Part shown: positions 12,301 through 23,400 of the stretch, in pieces
Numbering within the stretch: position 1 is the first letter of the stretch
Layout: each line of letters begins with the position of its first letter
Assembly (NCBI GenBank): GCA_030549335.1
Contig: CM060188.1
Location: 17,673,501 to 17,737,500, forward strand
Direction of reading: 5' to 3'
Origin: Pontederia crassipes
Lineage: Eukaryota > Streptophyta > Magnoliopsida > Commelinales > Pontederiaceae
Length of the DNA stretch: 64,000 bases
Notes under the pieces: model-generated
The model's database searches: none
Told to the model about the DNA's origin: nothing
What the model saw: only the letters and a program-made list of their open reading frames with translations
Translations under genes and position numbers: made by a program

Positions 12301-15300
12301 AAACTTCAAATGAAGAGTATAGATAGTATTTTTTAATTCAAATCTTGAATTTGCATTATTTATGACTCTACATGCAACAAATTATGCATGCATCAATTTC
12401 TTTTCATGTGACACATTCAACTGATGCAGGATGAGGAAGGTGCATTTGTTATGACTAGAAAAGAGAGATCAGTAAATCCATCCAAAGATATTCCAGTAAA
12501 CCAAGGTTGGCAAAATCGCGTTTTAAAACTTAAAATCCCGATTTTACGTTTTTAGGGTAGAAAAATGAGTTACCACAGCCCAAACTCACAATTTGAGGTG
12601 AAATCTGATCTGGATACATTTTAATTCATTCGAATCAGACGAAGGTGTTCAATCACACACATCAATTATAAAGTTATCGATTCCATGACACCAAGACAAG
12701 TGCCAAAGTGGCACCCTGGTCAGTGGTGCTGCTGGGCTGCGTATGGTCATGGACTCGTGGGTTCAAACTCATTGTCCACATCATTTTGTTTTGTTTTTTT
12801 TTGTTTCTTTTATCTTTCATTTTCTTAACTTTTATTGTTTGATTTACATTTTCACTATTTTCATAATCGTATAATTCTTTAAAATATATATAATATATTC
12901 TCCTAAAAAATGTATAATATAATAAATTAAAATATGATAGAAAATACTAGTTTTAATAATATAACATTATTGTAAGTGGTATATTAATACTTGTTGCTAA
13001 TAATGCTTTTTACTATTTCATTCTTTGAATCGTAATACTTAAAATTAAATAATAATATGTCGAATAGATATATTATAATATTCAAATATTTAGAATTCCA
13101 TGACAATCCTCAATCATTGTGATAGCGAGTGAGGATAATAAAATAATAATAGTTAAAAATTTTAAAAAAGTGAAGGTTCCACCCCAAAAAAATTATAAAA
13201 AAATACACTACATAAATCTAATATAATCTACAACATCATAACCTTAGAATGTATTAAATGAAAATTTTGCGAGTTTATAATTTGCAATTTTTAACTTATT
13301 AAATATTCATGTTATTACAGTCCTTTTTAATATTTATCATTACATTTGATGTGATTTTAAAAGTTATCATTAAATTAATATTATATCTAAACTCTACGTA
13401 TCGAGTTTACGATAGGATTCTATCACCCCTAAAACGAGTTTAGGTAAAAACTTAAACTTGACAACCTTGTAGTAAACCATTGTGCAGGTTTCTGCTCAAG
13501 AAGAACCACAGGCAGTGCATGTTTTGATGGTATGCTTTGTTTCAATGGCTGTTTCCCACTTGGTTCCAGAGAAATGGCTTCATCTCTACCAAAAAAATGG
13601 CTTCACCCCTACTTCAAAAGAAGCAAAAGAATACCATCAAAACTTGTACCGTCTGTGGTTCTCATTGTGTGGAAACCTGCACAATGGTATATACTGGAAC
13701 ACCTTTGGATGCATTTACAGATCTTTTTGTAGTCATTGGAAGTGCACCTTCCTCATCCTATATCAAATTGCATGTGTCACATGAAAAGAAATTGGTGCAT
13801 GCATAATTTTTTGAGTGTAGAATCATAGATAACATAAATTCAAGACTTGAATTCAATGCATATCAAACTCTGATACAAAAAAACACTACTAATTCTCATA
13901 ACTTTTTTCTCTTACCTAGATAGGGTTTTAAAACATGTATATTTTTATATAAGCCTGTTCAATCCGGATCGACCACTGTTTACTAGTTCTGGCTTATCTA
14001 ATCCTTTCAATAACCACCCTAGTTGGTGGTGAACCATAATGGAAACACAAGTGAAACAGGTTCAACGTATGTGTCTAATTTTTTCCTAACATGGGTTATT
14101 TGTAAGGGTAACAACATGCGCGATAAAACAGGGATCAATGGAAAAGGTATGTTGTTCACTGCATTTGATGCCCTAAAATGAGGTGCGAAAGAAACTCATA
14201 ATTCTAAATGAAAGGTTGCATTTATCAAACCACTTGTTTATAGTGAATCAACTTACATTGCAAATTTATTCATCAATTAATACAAGCTTGCAGTCTTTAA
14301 GGGGTAATAAAAGCTGGTATTAATAGACACATGCCACATAATAACCATTTACACTAAGCCAAACACATGTATTAAAAAAAACATCAAGTGTTTGGTAAGA
14401 TACATGATTAGGAATCCAAAGCAAAGAGGTCGAAAGTAAAATGCACATGATAAGCATAAATCATGAAACTAAACTAATACCAAGAACACCTTCAATAAAG
14501 AAAAGCATAAGGTTTCCTCCACATAAAAGGTTAATTAGTTTAGTAACTGAAGCAAACTAGCTTTAACATATGAAGGAAAAATAATACAGAATTTTTTAAG
14601 TAAGAAATTTGATATTCCACTGTAATTGCTACACTATGCAACCATTATTGAAACAAAGCCCAACTCTACTCCGAATTGTGTATGATTGAAATATAGAGAG
14701 ATGTGAACTAGACGACATACAGGAACGTTAACCTCTGCAAGTGGTGGAACCTCAAGATAAGCATTAATGTCCTTGCTGACTTTCAAAACAACATTAGTCT
14801 TGAATGATTCCTGCAAGTTATTGTATCATTCATTAATACTATGTCAACTGAAAATACAGCAGGGAAAGAAGGCTGAATACATGCAAGTCTAATTGGGTCT
14901 GCAATTCACACCTGGCAAAAGCTGACCACCACAAAAAGGTCTTTTTTCAAAGACCTTATGGATACAAATCTAATTAAAACTACCGTGAAAAAGTCTAATA
15001 AAATGAGTCAACAACTGCTTCAGTGAGCATAAGGTATAAACATTTCTTTCATTCTTTCTAGGCTCACATCAACGATTTTGTCCAATATATCAAACTTGTT
15101 TTATTGTTTTCCCAGAAAGAAAAACATTTGTGAAAGAAGCATTCACTCCAGGAACTCCACTTGTTTGCCCAAAATCATTAGTATAGTTAATAGCAAGAAA
15201 TTCGAAATGAAATAAGACACATGCCGACACCTAATTGTTAACATAACCATGTTCCGCAGTTTGTGGCTTTTCTTCCTTAGGAGTTTCTAGATTCGTATCA

Positions 15301-15768
15301 TAAATGTCATGCTGCATAGAACCATATTTCCAGAGACGTGTTGCGCCCAAGCTTGAAATGCACGCCTCCAATTTCACTTCTGACGTAAAATCGTTTATAA
15401 ATAAATCAACAAGACGCCCTTAAATTAAGCCTTTTTCATTAGACCCAGAACCTCTAAGGGAAAATTTAACAAACAGGTGACCGTCAATGATTAATATAGC
15501 GCGATGCCCACGAATAGAGAGTAAAGCTATTCCAAGACAAAACCTGGAGGGAGCGGAGGAAGTGCTCTTGGGCGAGGTCTCCAAGACCGTGTTCGCAGAG
15601 AGTGGCGAAGGAGGAGCTGAAAAGGGGATCCTCAAAGTCGGCGAGGTCGCGGCGGCCTTCGGCGAGAAGAAGGGCTGCGGCACGGTCGCAGAAAGTGGAC
15701 CAGCACCGGAGGACCTCGCCAATGGCCGTGTCGCCCAGGGCATCAAGCGCCTCCGGGTTCCACGTCAT
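323..15768 (-). CDS. APC2: Anaphase-promoting complex subunit 2 (cullin-like), C-terminus beyond window
   Basis: APC2 is the cullin-family scaffold of the APC/C ubiquitin ligase. With the RING subunit APC11 it forms the catalytic core that drives mitotic cyclin and securin degradation. Fourteen exons in transcript order (right to left): 15544-15768, 15243-15365, 14721-14810, 11671-11899, 10640-10932, 10449-10520, 9815-10053, 8921-9337, 8506-8707, 8268-8382, 8112-8194, 1022-1141, 483-571, 323-404. All join in phase at GT-AG sites, giving 793 codons; plant APC2 is about 860-880 residues, so the last winged-helix exons lie left of position 1. Recognisable parts are the N-terminal HFLRSLQ segment, [10 protein letters not shown] around exons 7-8, the cullin-homology stretch [12 protein letters not shown]...[17 protein letters not shown] in exons 9-10, and [20 protein letters not shown] in exon 12. 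The ATG at 15768 is the first Met in the GC-rich first exon. Exon 2 has a weak acceptor and exon 3 is inferred mainly from phase. Intron 11 (1142-8111) is enlarged by a copia element. Confidence 0.93.
1616..1887 (+). repeat. Copia 5' LTR
   Basis: This 272-bp LTR is defined by the TCATG target duplication on its left and the TGGTAT primer-site start on its right. From 1700 onward it aligns with 7001-7179 with scattered substitutions and small indels, which means the two LTRs have diverged since insertion. A TATA-like TATATAAG lies near 1832-1839. A short direct repeat (GGATCATGCA) lies near its 5' end. Confidence 0.85.
1982..2640 (+). pseudogene. Copia gag remnant and aspartic protease / pre-integrase region
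   Basis: A short gag-like frame (1982-2215) is followed by a disrupted region. The protease active-site motif [10 protein letters not shown] is visible at about 2344-2373, and the conserved pre-integrase segment [17 protein letters not shown] at about 2503-2553. Stops occur between them, and gag is much shorter than in intact copia elements. It is a remnant only. Confidence 0.8.
2818..3590 (+). pseudogene. Copia integrase core, frameshifted
   Basis: The frame carries IHTDIWGP and, later, IRSDNA, the two catalytic aspartates of the retroviral-type integrase core. The third acidic residue follows in a [12 protein letters not shown] context after an in-frame stop near 3163. A second open part (3315-3590) contains the typical [11 protein letters not shown]...[13 protein letters not shown] stretch that ends copia integrases. 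At least one stop splits the domain. Confidence 0.85.
4825..5050 (+). pseudogene. Type II vacuolar H+-pyrophosphatase exon fragment
   Basis: The plus-strand frame offset from the copia frame reads a membrane-pump segment: [19 protein letters not shown], then [20 protein letters not shown], then [20 protein letters not shown] and HKAAVTGDT. This matches K+-independent (type II, AVP2-like) H+-translocating pyrophosphatases. [12 protein letters not shown] is a family hallmark. The frame is open throughout and ends at a consensus donor (GATAC|GTAAGT). No upstream acceptor is present, so the copy starts inside the exon. It is a fragment of about 75 codons and cannot be functional. Confidence 0.88.
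6001..6171 (+). mobile_element. SINE-like repeat with (TTG)n tail, copy 1
   Basis: The body starts GAACTCCGCCTATG and has a possible polymerase III A-box region (GGTCCCAAGCTCGGATAAAGG). It ends GTAGCCGACCCTACC...GGGATAAGGCTTTG(TTG)n. It resembles the Au family of plant SINEs in length and tail, an assignment made from memory. Here it forms the 3' end of the chimeric insert. Confidence 0.75.
6350..7014 (+). pseudogene. Copia RNase H domain
   Basis: Two overlapping frames (6350-6619 and 6616-7014) together hold the RT connection segment ([16 protein letters not shown]) and RNase H ([42 protein letters not shown]). One frameshift near 6530-6610 separates them. The C-terminal end is cut at TYSL by the deletion that also removed the start of the 3' LTR. 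Confidence 0.86.
7001..7179 (+). repeat. Copia 3' LTR lacking its first ~84 bp
   Basis: The sequence matches 1700-1887 of the 5' LTR, but the part equivalent to 1616-1699 is missing. The RNase H reading frame runs straight into LTR sequence with no polypurine tract between them. A deletion has therefore removed the end of pol, the polypurine tract and the start of the LTR. Confidence 0.85.
12502..13469. mobile_element. Non-autonomous hAT-like element in APC2 intron 3
   Basis: The termini are inverted: CAAGGTTGGCAA on the left and the complement of CAAGGTTGTCAA on the right. Flanks 12494-12501 and 13470-13477 match at 7 of 8 bases (AGTAAAC shared), as expected for an 8-bp hAT duplication. The interior is very AT-rich with no transposase frame. 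Near 12700-12780 is a tRNA-like stretch with GGGTTCAAACTC. Confidence 0.65.
13476..13688. mobile_element. Small foldback/MITE element
   Basis: The two halves are near-complementary. The left arm starts ACCATTGTGCAGGTTTC and the right arm ends GAAACCTGCACAATGGT. Similarity continues inward through AGAACCACAG and GTTTTGATGGTAT, giving arms of roughly 60 bp or more. No clear target duplication was found. Open frames here (for example 13482-13784) follow from the repeat and are not genes. Confidence 0.65.
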
Positions 15769-15900
15769 CGCCAAGGAGAGGCGCTTACCGTGATATCTGC
15801 GTCGATGGGTGTGGTGAAAAGTAGCAGTGCGGCCGCAGCAGCAGCAGCAGGGAGGGGGAGGAGAAATGGGCGGAAGGGAGAAAAAAATGTTGAATTTTTT
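15769..15900 (-). promoter_or_regulatory. APC2 5' leader / proximal upstream region
   Basis: The GC-rich sequence immediately upstream of the APC2 ATG includes a (CTG)n run on the gene strand near 15835-15855 and a CT-rich stretch. It fits an untranslated leader of a broadly expressed gene. I see no convincing TATA box. Beyond 15900 the sequence turns abruptly AT-rich. Confidence 0.4.
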
Positions 15901-16779
15901 TAAACTGTGAAGCCTATATTAGCTTTTTAATTATTGATAAACTACTCGCAGTGCGCAATTTTAATTATTTATAAATATTTTATAAAAAAATAATTTAAAT
16001 TTGTTTAATTTTAAGAACATTAAATTATTTGAAGATATATTATTTTAATTCTTTTATAATAAAATAGTTTTATATTTTTATGTACCAACTCCTCCACCCC
16101 CTTTATTGGAGTTTGGCATCTGGTGCTGACCTGAGCGCAAGCTGCCAGAGGCATCAACGATGAACTCACCTCCACCTTCTCTATTTGTGCCTCGCGTTCG
16201 ACATCAACCCAAGTTCAAGGTTGTCATCTATCTCACCTTCTCCACTCCTTGAGAACCTTCACGATTTGATCTTCTTAAGCCCCTCGACGTCGCGATACCA
16301 ACTCTTCCTCCTCACAACTCCTCTTTCAAAGTTTTTCTTTTGCCATGGGTCCTGAGCACAAGGTCGCCATTTCAGCACCAGAGTCATCGGTCAACAACTT
16401 GTCCTTCTAGGAAAAAAACTCGAAATTGATATTAAATAATAAAAAAGAATATGAGTATAAATTACTTAATATAGTTTTTTAAACAACTATAAATATCTAA
16501 ATTCAAATGTGCTAATTAATTTGTCATAAATAATAAGATATAATGCTATTTTTTATTTTTCGTGTGCCTTTTAAATGTGCTAATAAGAGTTAGCTAAATA
16601 TATTAACCTAGTCAATCAAAATGTGCTAAAAATTTGATATTAAATGATAAAAAATCCTTATAAATAAATAAAGGACAGAGGGTAACGTTATCAAAATAGA
16701 GACGCATGCCTCTTCGCCCTCCATGTCCTCTTCCTTACCGTTCTCTTCACCTCCTCCATCGTCCGCGGCCCGACCGGCA

Positions 16780-17620
16780 CCTTGTCGTGTAGGAACTGGT
16801 TGCTACCTATCTCTCCTCACATCCCTTGTACTTGTGTGTGCCGTGCAGACCAAGCGGCAGAAGGTCTCCCAAAGGTTGCAACACGAGCGCAAGTATCACA
16901 ATGCGAGCAACACTTGCAGGAGCTATAGGTGAAGGGTGCTTCGAAGCGGTTCAAGAGTTCTAGCGTGGAGTGACGGTGGTTGCTCTGTTGGTGCTCTCGA
17001 AGTCTGCTCAATCTCGACGGAGATCACGAACAGCAGTTGAACTTCTCGAGGGATGCCGCCTTCGACGCGATGCTGAACCTACCATTGTATATCGACTCCC
17101 TCTCATACAGGCTCGTCCGTTGCTTCACCGATCTTGAACGCATGGTTCTTAGTTGGTTATTGGCGTGCAACTGAGCCTTCTTCTTGTGAGACAAACCGAG
17201 AAGAAACACATCGCCGCACTTGAAGCTATCGTCTCTCAAAGTGCCCGACAACTATGGGGGGTCTTTCATGCTTTCCATCACGCTGCTTCGTTCGTCGTCG
17301 GAATAATAGGCCATGTATTCGTCATTGTCGTCATCACCGCCGACATCAGCTTCATGACGAATGCTTCGCCTTCTCGAGGGAATGTCGACGAACTTGTCTG
17401 AGGGTGCGGAGGACCCTCCCTCCCCCCCTCCCCTCACCGCAAGATTTGCTCTGGCGGAGTGACGACTTCTGCTCGAGGGTGAAGCAGGAGAGGGCCGCCG
17501 AGTGCTGGCGAGCCAAGTAGTTGAGGGCAGCGGGATGAACCATCGGTGCAGGATTGTTCCACTTCTTGAAGCTCTTGATCACGTTGGAGCCGAACTCCCT
17601 AATGGGCTGAGACCCTCATC
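16780..17620 (-). pseudogene. Possible degenerate gene, unidentified
   Basis: This GC-rich island has coding-like composition on the minus strand, but no frame stays open. Fragments include 17352-17582 (IKSFKKWNNPAPMVHPAALNY...), 17252-17437 (KFVDIPSRRRSIRHEADVGG..., rich in Asp and Ser) and 17024-17251 (YNGRFSIASKAASLEKFNCC). They follow one another in different frames, as a frameshifted gene would. I do not recognise the family. It could also be non-coding GC-rich DNA. Confidence 0.35.
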
Positions 17621-19199
17621 CTCACTGATGGCATCACCTACTTTTGCGCAGAAACCACCTGCGTGAAGGTGAGGAGGCGGTTGTCGAACATTCGCTACCA
17701 ATGCACGAGTGCTAGATATTGATGTCAGACTGACAGAAAAAAATTTTGTGCAGCATACACAGTAATGTCAAACATTTTAAATGGAATCAGACTCTTTAAA
17801 TGTGGAGTTTTGGAATGCAGACAATTGAGAAGAAAGAGAATAATTGTAAAGCATTAAATTGATGTTGTGTGTGGTATGGTTAGAGAAGTTGGACTACATG
17901 GGAAGGGATGTTATGGATGGTCATCACTTAGAAAATTTGATAATGCATTTAAAATATATTATTAAATAAAAAATTAGAAAAAAATAATAATGAAGAAGGA
18001 GAAGACGCCATAAGTAATTACATAAATGTCATCGAGCCTTGGAATTATATATATATTGATATAGATTTGTGATATATACAAAATATGCAAAACATTTTAT
18101 TATATTTTAATTGGTAAATGATTCATAAAACTAATTGCAAAAGATCTTGTATAGTAAAAAATTACAATAAATTTAAATTAAAGTGTTAAATATGTTAAAA
18201 TGCATATATATATATAATTGTCATGGTTTTAAATGAAATGACCATTAATGATTTTTTATAAGATAATAATAATCAAAGATAAACAATTATATAATATACA
18301 AAATAATTAGGGTATTCACAAAAAAGAAAGTAAAATCATAAAAATTCAATATATTTTTAATTTTCAATTGGTGAATGGTCCACAAAAGACAAATTGAGGT
18401 ATTAAATAGCTTAAAATGTATTTTAATTGGTGTACTTATATATATACACATTTTAATTGGTGTAGTTTAAAAAACAACTTCAAATAAAAATATTAAACAA
18501 TTATAATATCTTAATTAAACTTAATAATAATTTAAATAGAATGTACATTGTGAAATTGAATGTCTTCATTATGTCATTAAAATAAATTAAGGTGAGAGTT
18601 ACATCACAAATAATAAATTTAAAATTTTGATAATTCAAAAAAATAAGAAAAAAGATAGAAAAAATGATGGAAGAAGAGAGCTCCAAAACTAATTACAAAA
18701 ATACAATGCTGCATGATTTATATTATATATAGAATGTAGATTTAGGATCAAACAATTAAGATTATATCAGAACATAATATAATTACAGACACTAAAATTA
18801 ATAATAAGAAACTTAGGTAGAATTAATTTTTTAACAACGAATAGTTTACTGAAAAGGTACAAGTGTTCACTGATTAAATTTGACCAGATCATAAATTAAC
18901 TTTGGCCAGGGTAAATTATATCAAGATCGTTGGTTCATATCTCCTTCACTATGCTCTTTTTTTCTCAAATGTGTAATATTTAAATGAAATCATTCTATTT
19001 AAAGATCGCTTTAAGTATTGTTTTGTTTGAGGATAAAGATAGAGGTTTATTCCACTCTATGCTCCTAGTCCTTAAAAAAAGTGAAGAACATCCCATCTTT
19101 AATGTAAGAATATAATAATGTTATTGACCACAAGTCTTGGAGAGATTTGGTTTATTATTCTTGAAATAGTTATGGCTAGGTTTGGCGAAAGTTTAGGTT

Positions 19200-19320
19200 T
19201 ACTGTTTGGATAAAAAATGTAATGATTAACATTTTAAAAGTTGATTTGGTAAATAAATTTTAGTAGGTGTTTGAATAAAAAGTAAGATTAAGAAATTATT
19301 TTTTTTATAATATAGAAATA
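19200..19320 (+). repeat. Repeat related to the foldback at 55.6-57.7 kb (empty-site copy)
   Basis: The sequence GTTTGGATAAAAAATG...GTTGATTTGGTAAATAAATTTTAGTAGG...GAATAAAAAGTAAG resembles the sequence flanking the CACTA element at 55921-57628 but has no CACTA insertion. It belongs to the same dispersed family as that foldback; only one arm is recognisable here. Confidence 0.5.
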
Positions 19321-20431
19321 TTATTTTAATTTATCTGTATAGTAATTTTTCATAGAAGTTATAATTATCAGTATTGATTGTAGTCCAATGTAATAATATT
19401 ATGAGCAATAAAATATTGAATAAAATAAAATATTATTACATACCTTGACATGTGATTTTTAGAATTACATTTTTATGAAATTTAACAGTAATGCATTTGA
19501 TTTCAACAGGAAAGATGTAGCATCATGAAAAACAATTCTTTGGAAACAAAAAAGGAGTACGGAGTAAAAAAAGAGGCATAGAAATAAATGTATTTACCCT
19601 ATTTCTCTCTCCTCTTCTATAATCTTTTATTCTCTCTACAGCATTGGTCTTCTATTCCTACGTATTTCTCTCTCGTCGCTCATAACTTTCTCTCCCGAAA
19701 TTTCAAACATTTTTTAGGTTGGAGAGAAAACAAAATGTAGGAAGGAGGTGTGAGGAAAAACAGTACATAGTAAGGTTGAAGATCATGATTCCTTATTCCA
19801 AATTGAATTAATCATAATTCAATACTCATATGGACAATAGGATTTATTAATACTCCTATGGACAATAGGATCAACGTATTCAAATTATTGTTTTTCGATA
19901 CTTCTATTTTTCAGTATCTGTCCGTGCAGAGACATGGTATCCATTAAAATTGTCAATTATCATTTTGAAAACAAGGTAATAGAATTTTGAAGCCGCAAAA
20001 CAACAATTTTGAGCATGGAATGGTGTCTCTTTATCATATACACATTAGTGATGCCCAATACAATAAGATTATTAAGGAATTACTTGGAAACCTCGACGCT
20101 TGAATGTGTATGAACTTAGAGAATCAAACTGTACAAAAGTGTATAGATAGACCCCTCAAAATCGGATCACATGAGAATCTACAAGAAAACAGGGTGCAAG
20201 CAAATTTTTGCATGCAATTATTGCTGTCAAAGATCATTTGAACATTTACTGACCAACTGGAGATGTGGAAGTTATTTGAACCGCCCCGTGGTATCTTTGT
20301 CAGATTTCTTCAAATTTAGGCCAGATCAGATCAACCATTCACAGTGTTGATTACAGATGAATGTGCAACTGCTGATCTTCCACAGAAATCTTGATGATTT
20401 ATGTACGTGCCCATTTTTTTCAGTTAAATTC

Positions 20432-23400
20432 TTAGGCAGACTGCAATGACACGCCCTTCTTTGACGCTGCTATTTTCTCAAACTCTGTGCAGGCCTCTGG
20501 AGTATCTTCTTCGCTAGGCGGCACCAGTTGCCAAAATAGAGGCAGATATACCTCCCACTCCTTCAAAATGGCAGCTCCTTTGGTGCTACCAGTTTTTTCC
20601 TTGCCAAAGTGAAAGTAAATAGTTAGCACAGGGCAGCCTCAAAGCACAGAAGTAAACACAGAAAACATATGATTCTCTTACAACGTGAGCTTCAATCAGA
20701 CTTTTAAGCTGCATCTGCCCAGCAGGAGCATTGACCCTCTGCATCTTGACAATCTCCTTGTTTACCTTTTACAAATGTGAAAAACAGGATACATAAGAAA
20801 GACATAATATGAACTGCAGAATCCCCGAAGAATGTTCGCTATTATAGGAACAGTTAGTGCAAACAACATATAGCAAGCTGAGAGCAACAAGTTAAAATGT
20901 TTGTCTTGCTAGAGTAAGCAACTGGAAGTAGGCAGTGGGACGAAGTCCCTATCTTCTTCTTTATTCGTTTGTTTACTACAGTATAGCATGGTAGCGAAAT
21001 ATCAATTTTGTATTTCATAGGATGCGACATTCTTTAAGCATTTAAACGCTTTCCTTAACTCATGATTTTAAGATCTATTATTAGAGAACTCTTAAATGCA
21101 AGCTTTTAATACTTATATAGCTTCTAAGAAAATGGTCTGATAATTCTTTAACAAAAATCATATTCATTTTTTTTAAAAAATGTATATCATGATAAGATGT
21201 ATGCCTCACGTATTGGAAAAATTTTGAAAATACCAATAAAGTGCAACAAACTAAATGAATAGACCTTGTACGAGCAATGCACCAAAAGCAAACATGCAGC
21301 ATACACACGTCATCTTGGTACAATTTAACTAAGGGAAAAAGGAACAAAAATATCCTTATAGAACTAGAATTGTCTAACATTGGCCACTATAGATGGTAGA
21401 GATGTAATGGAGCATCAGCACAAACCTTGGGTACAAGAGTATCATCTTCATCAAGAATATATGCCAGACCACCAGTCATGCCAGCAGCAACGTTCCTGCC
21501 CACCCTGGGTAAAAAGAGAAGAGGTTCAAAAAACTGTTTTTTTCTAACACAAGTTTTATGCAACCTAACATATATGAGTCAACATGTGCTCACTTTCCAA
21601 GCACCACTACACATCCACCAGTCATGTACTCGCAGCAATGATCTCCAGTGCCCTCCACCACAGCTTCTGCAAGAGAGTTTCTCACTGCAAATCTTTCACC
21701 GGCTTTTCCTTTCACAAAAACTTGACCACCAGTTGCACCATATAGGCAAGTGTTGCCTACAATTGTAGCATCTTCAGGGCAAAAGCCAGTTTCCTCAACA
21801 GGAGTTACTACCAATTCACCGCCAGCCATGCCCTAAAAAATGTTTCCCATAGTGTCATTAGGTAGAAAATAAAATTGGCACATGACAGATGTCACGATGT
21901 AGTACCTTCCCCACATAGTCATTGGCTTCTCCAACAAGTCGTATGTTCATTCCAGGAGTAAGGAAACAGGCAAATGATTGCCCAGCACTTCCTTGAAATC
22001 TGGAAAGGAATTATCATTTATGTTAATCATCATTTGAGAAGAAATATTAAAAAATCTCAAAAGCATATTACATACGTTATATTCAGTTGCCCTGCAAAAC
22101 CAGTATCTCCATACTTTTTAGCAATCACACCAGCAATGAGGCCACAAACAGCACGATCAACATTATATATCTTTATAACTTTACTGACTTCTTTCTCATT
22201 ATTGATAGCCTCAATTATCTGCATCAAAGTAAAGACTGAAGTGGTGAATAATTCAAGGACAAAACAGCAACTACTGGTATTATGTACCTTTGTTGACAAA
22301 AAAGTTAAAGAGGAAATCAAAGCTTAAAAAAAAGCAGTCAATGAGTATTGTTCGAACTCTTTCAGAACATCTGAGAATTTTATATTTGTAATATACATTA
22401 AGTGACACAATTTAGTCTTATAAACTCGATGATTACAAATCCATAATTCATTGAAATTCTAAGTAAACTGAAGGCATTGGAATACACAGGGGAACATTCT
22501 GGCAAGAAGTACATTAATAAATAAAATTACACGAGATGTGACAAGGTCCAAGAAAAAAATAACTAACACTTTTTAACAGGAAGCTCCCAGAATGACAGAT
22601 CATGATTTGGTCAATTTTGATTTAAGATTGCCGAAGAGTAGCAAAGAGGACGTGAATCAGACCTTGCATGTTCAGCAGTTGTGGATTAGGAAATATTCCA
22701 TAGGAAAGGATAGCGGCACAAAGAAAACATTGAGAAAATATATGGTGTAACTATGATTGCTGGACAACAACATGGATAAGTTCAAAGACATATTACGTAA
22801 CTTAATATGCTTTGGGGCCTCTGTCGTTTAATACCCAGTGAAGGTGTTGGCTCCTCTATATCTCATGAAAATGAACTTCGTCTAGAGATGCACATAGTTT
22901 CACAAAAGCATACATTGTGGCCCAATCATGTCTTTAGTCAACAATGCAGATCAAGTTCTGCATTAATGAGGCTATGGTCCATGCTTCAACTGTGTCAATA
23001 GTCATGTATGAAAGTCAAGCTTCTTGAATATCACACATGAAGAAAGCACTTTGGTTTTCCTGAATTATAACTTCTGGAAACTCTGGAAACATATTGTGAC
23101 CTCAAAGTGGTACAAACTTTTCAGCCAAAAACTTGGAGCAATCAAATCTCAAAATGACAAATTATTTTGATGGCATGAATTCAAGAATGGTTTTTTTTTT
23201 CTTTTGCAACTACAGCAACAGTCAAGTCTCAGATAGTAGATTTATACTGTAGCTGAGATTAACTATCAAGTTAAGGAAAATGTTGGTGGGAGGACTTCCA
23301 TGACAATTCTTTGATTTATAATGAATTTGGCATTCACACTAAAGCAAATGCTCATAACCAAACCCGTGTAACATAGGCACTGGAGTTTGGCTAATTTTTC

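Larger units (their letters stand above)
15901..20431. other. Intergenic region between APC2 and Fd-GOGAT; no intact gene
   Basis: AT-rich DNA surrounds a GC-richer island at 16700-17650. Around 17930-18740 there are loosely similar segments (for example ATTTTAATTGGT/TTTCAATTGGTG units, and two GAAGAAG...TAATTACA stretches about 650 bp apart), suggesting old tandem duplication. The part nearest 20431 must include the 3' UTR of Fd-GOGAT; its poly(A) site is not evident. Confidence 0.6.

Noticed and set aside
13482-13806. Three overlapping plus-strand frames of 66-100 codons in APC2 intron 3
   Set aside because: They lie inside and just beyond the foldback element and overlap in all three frames, as expected for repeat DNA rather than a gene.
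15487-15903. Plus-strand frame of 138 codons over APC2 exon 1
   Set aside because: Antisense shadow of the GC-rich APC2 first exon.
17930-18740. Apparent diverged tandem duplications in AT-rich intergenic DNA
   Set aside because: Similarity is visible only in AT-rich words; without an alignment score I cannot separate it from composition.
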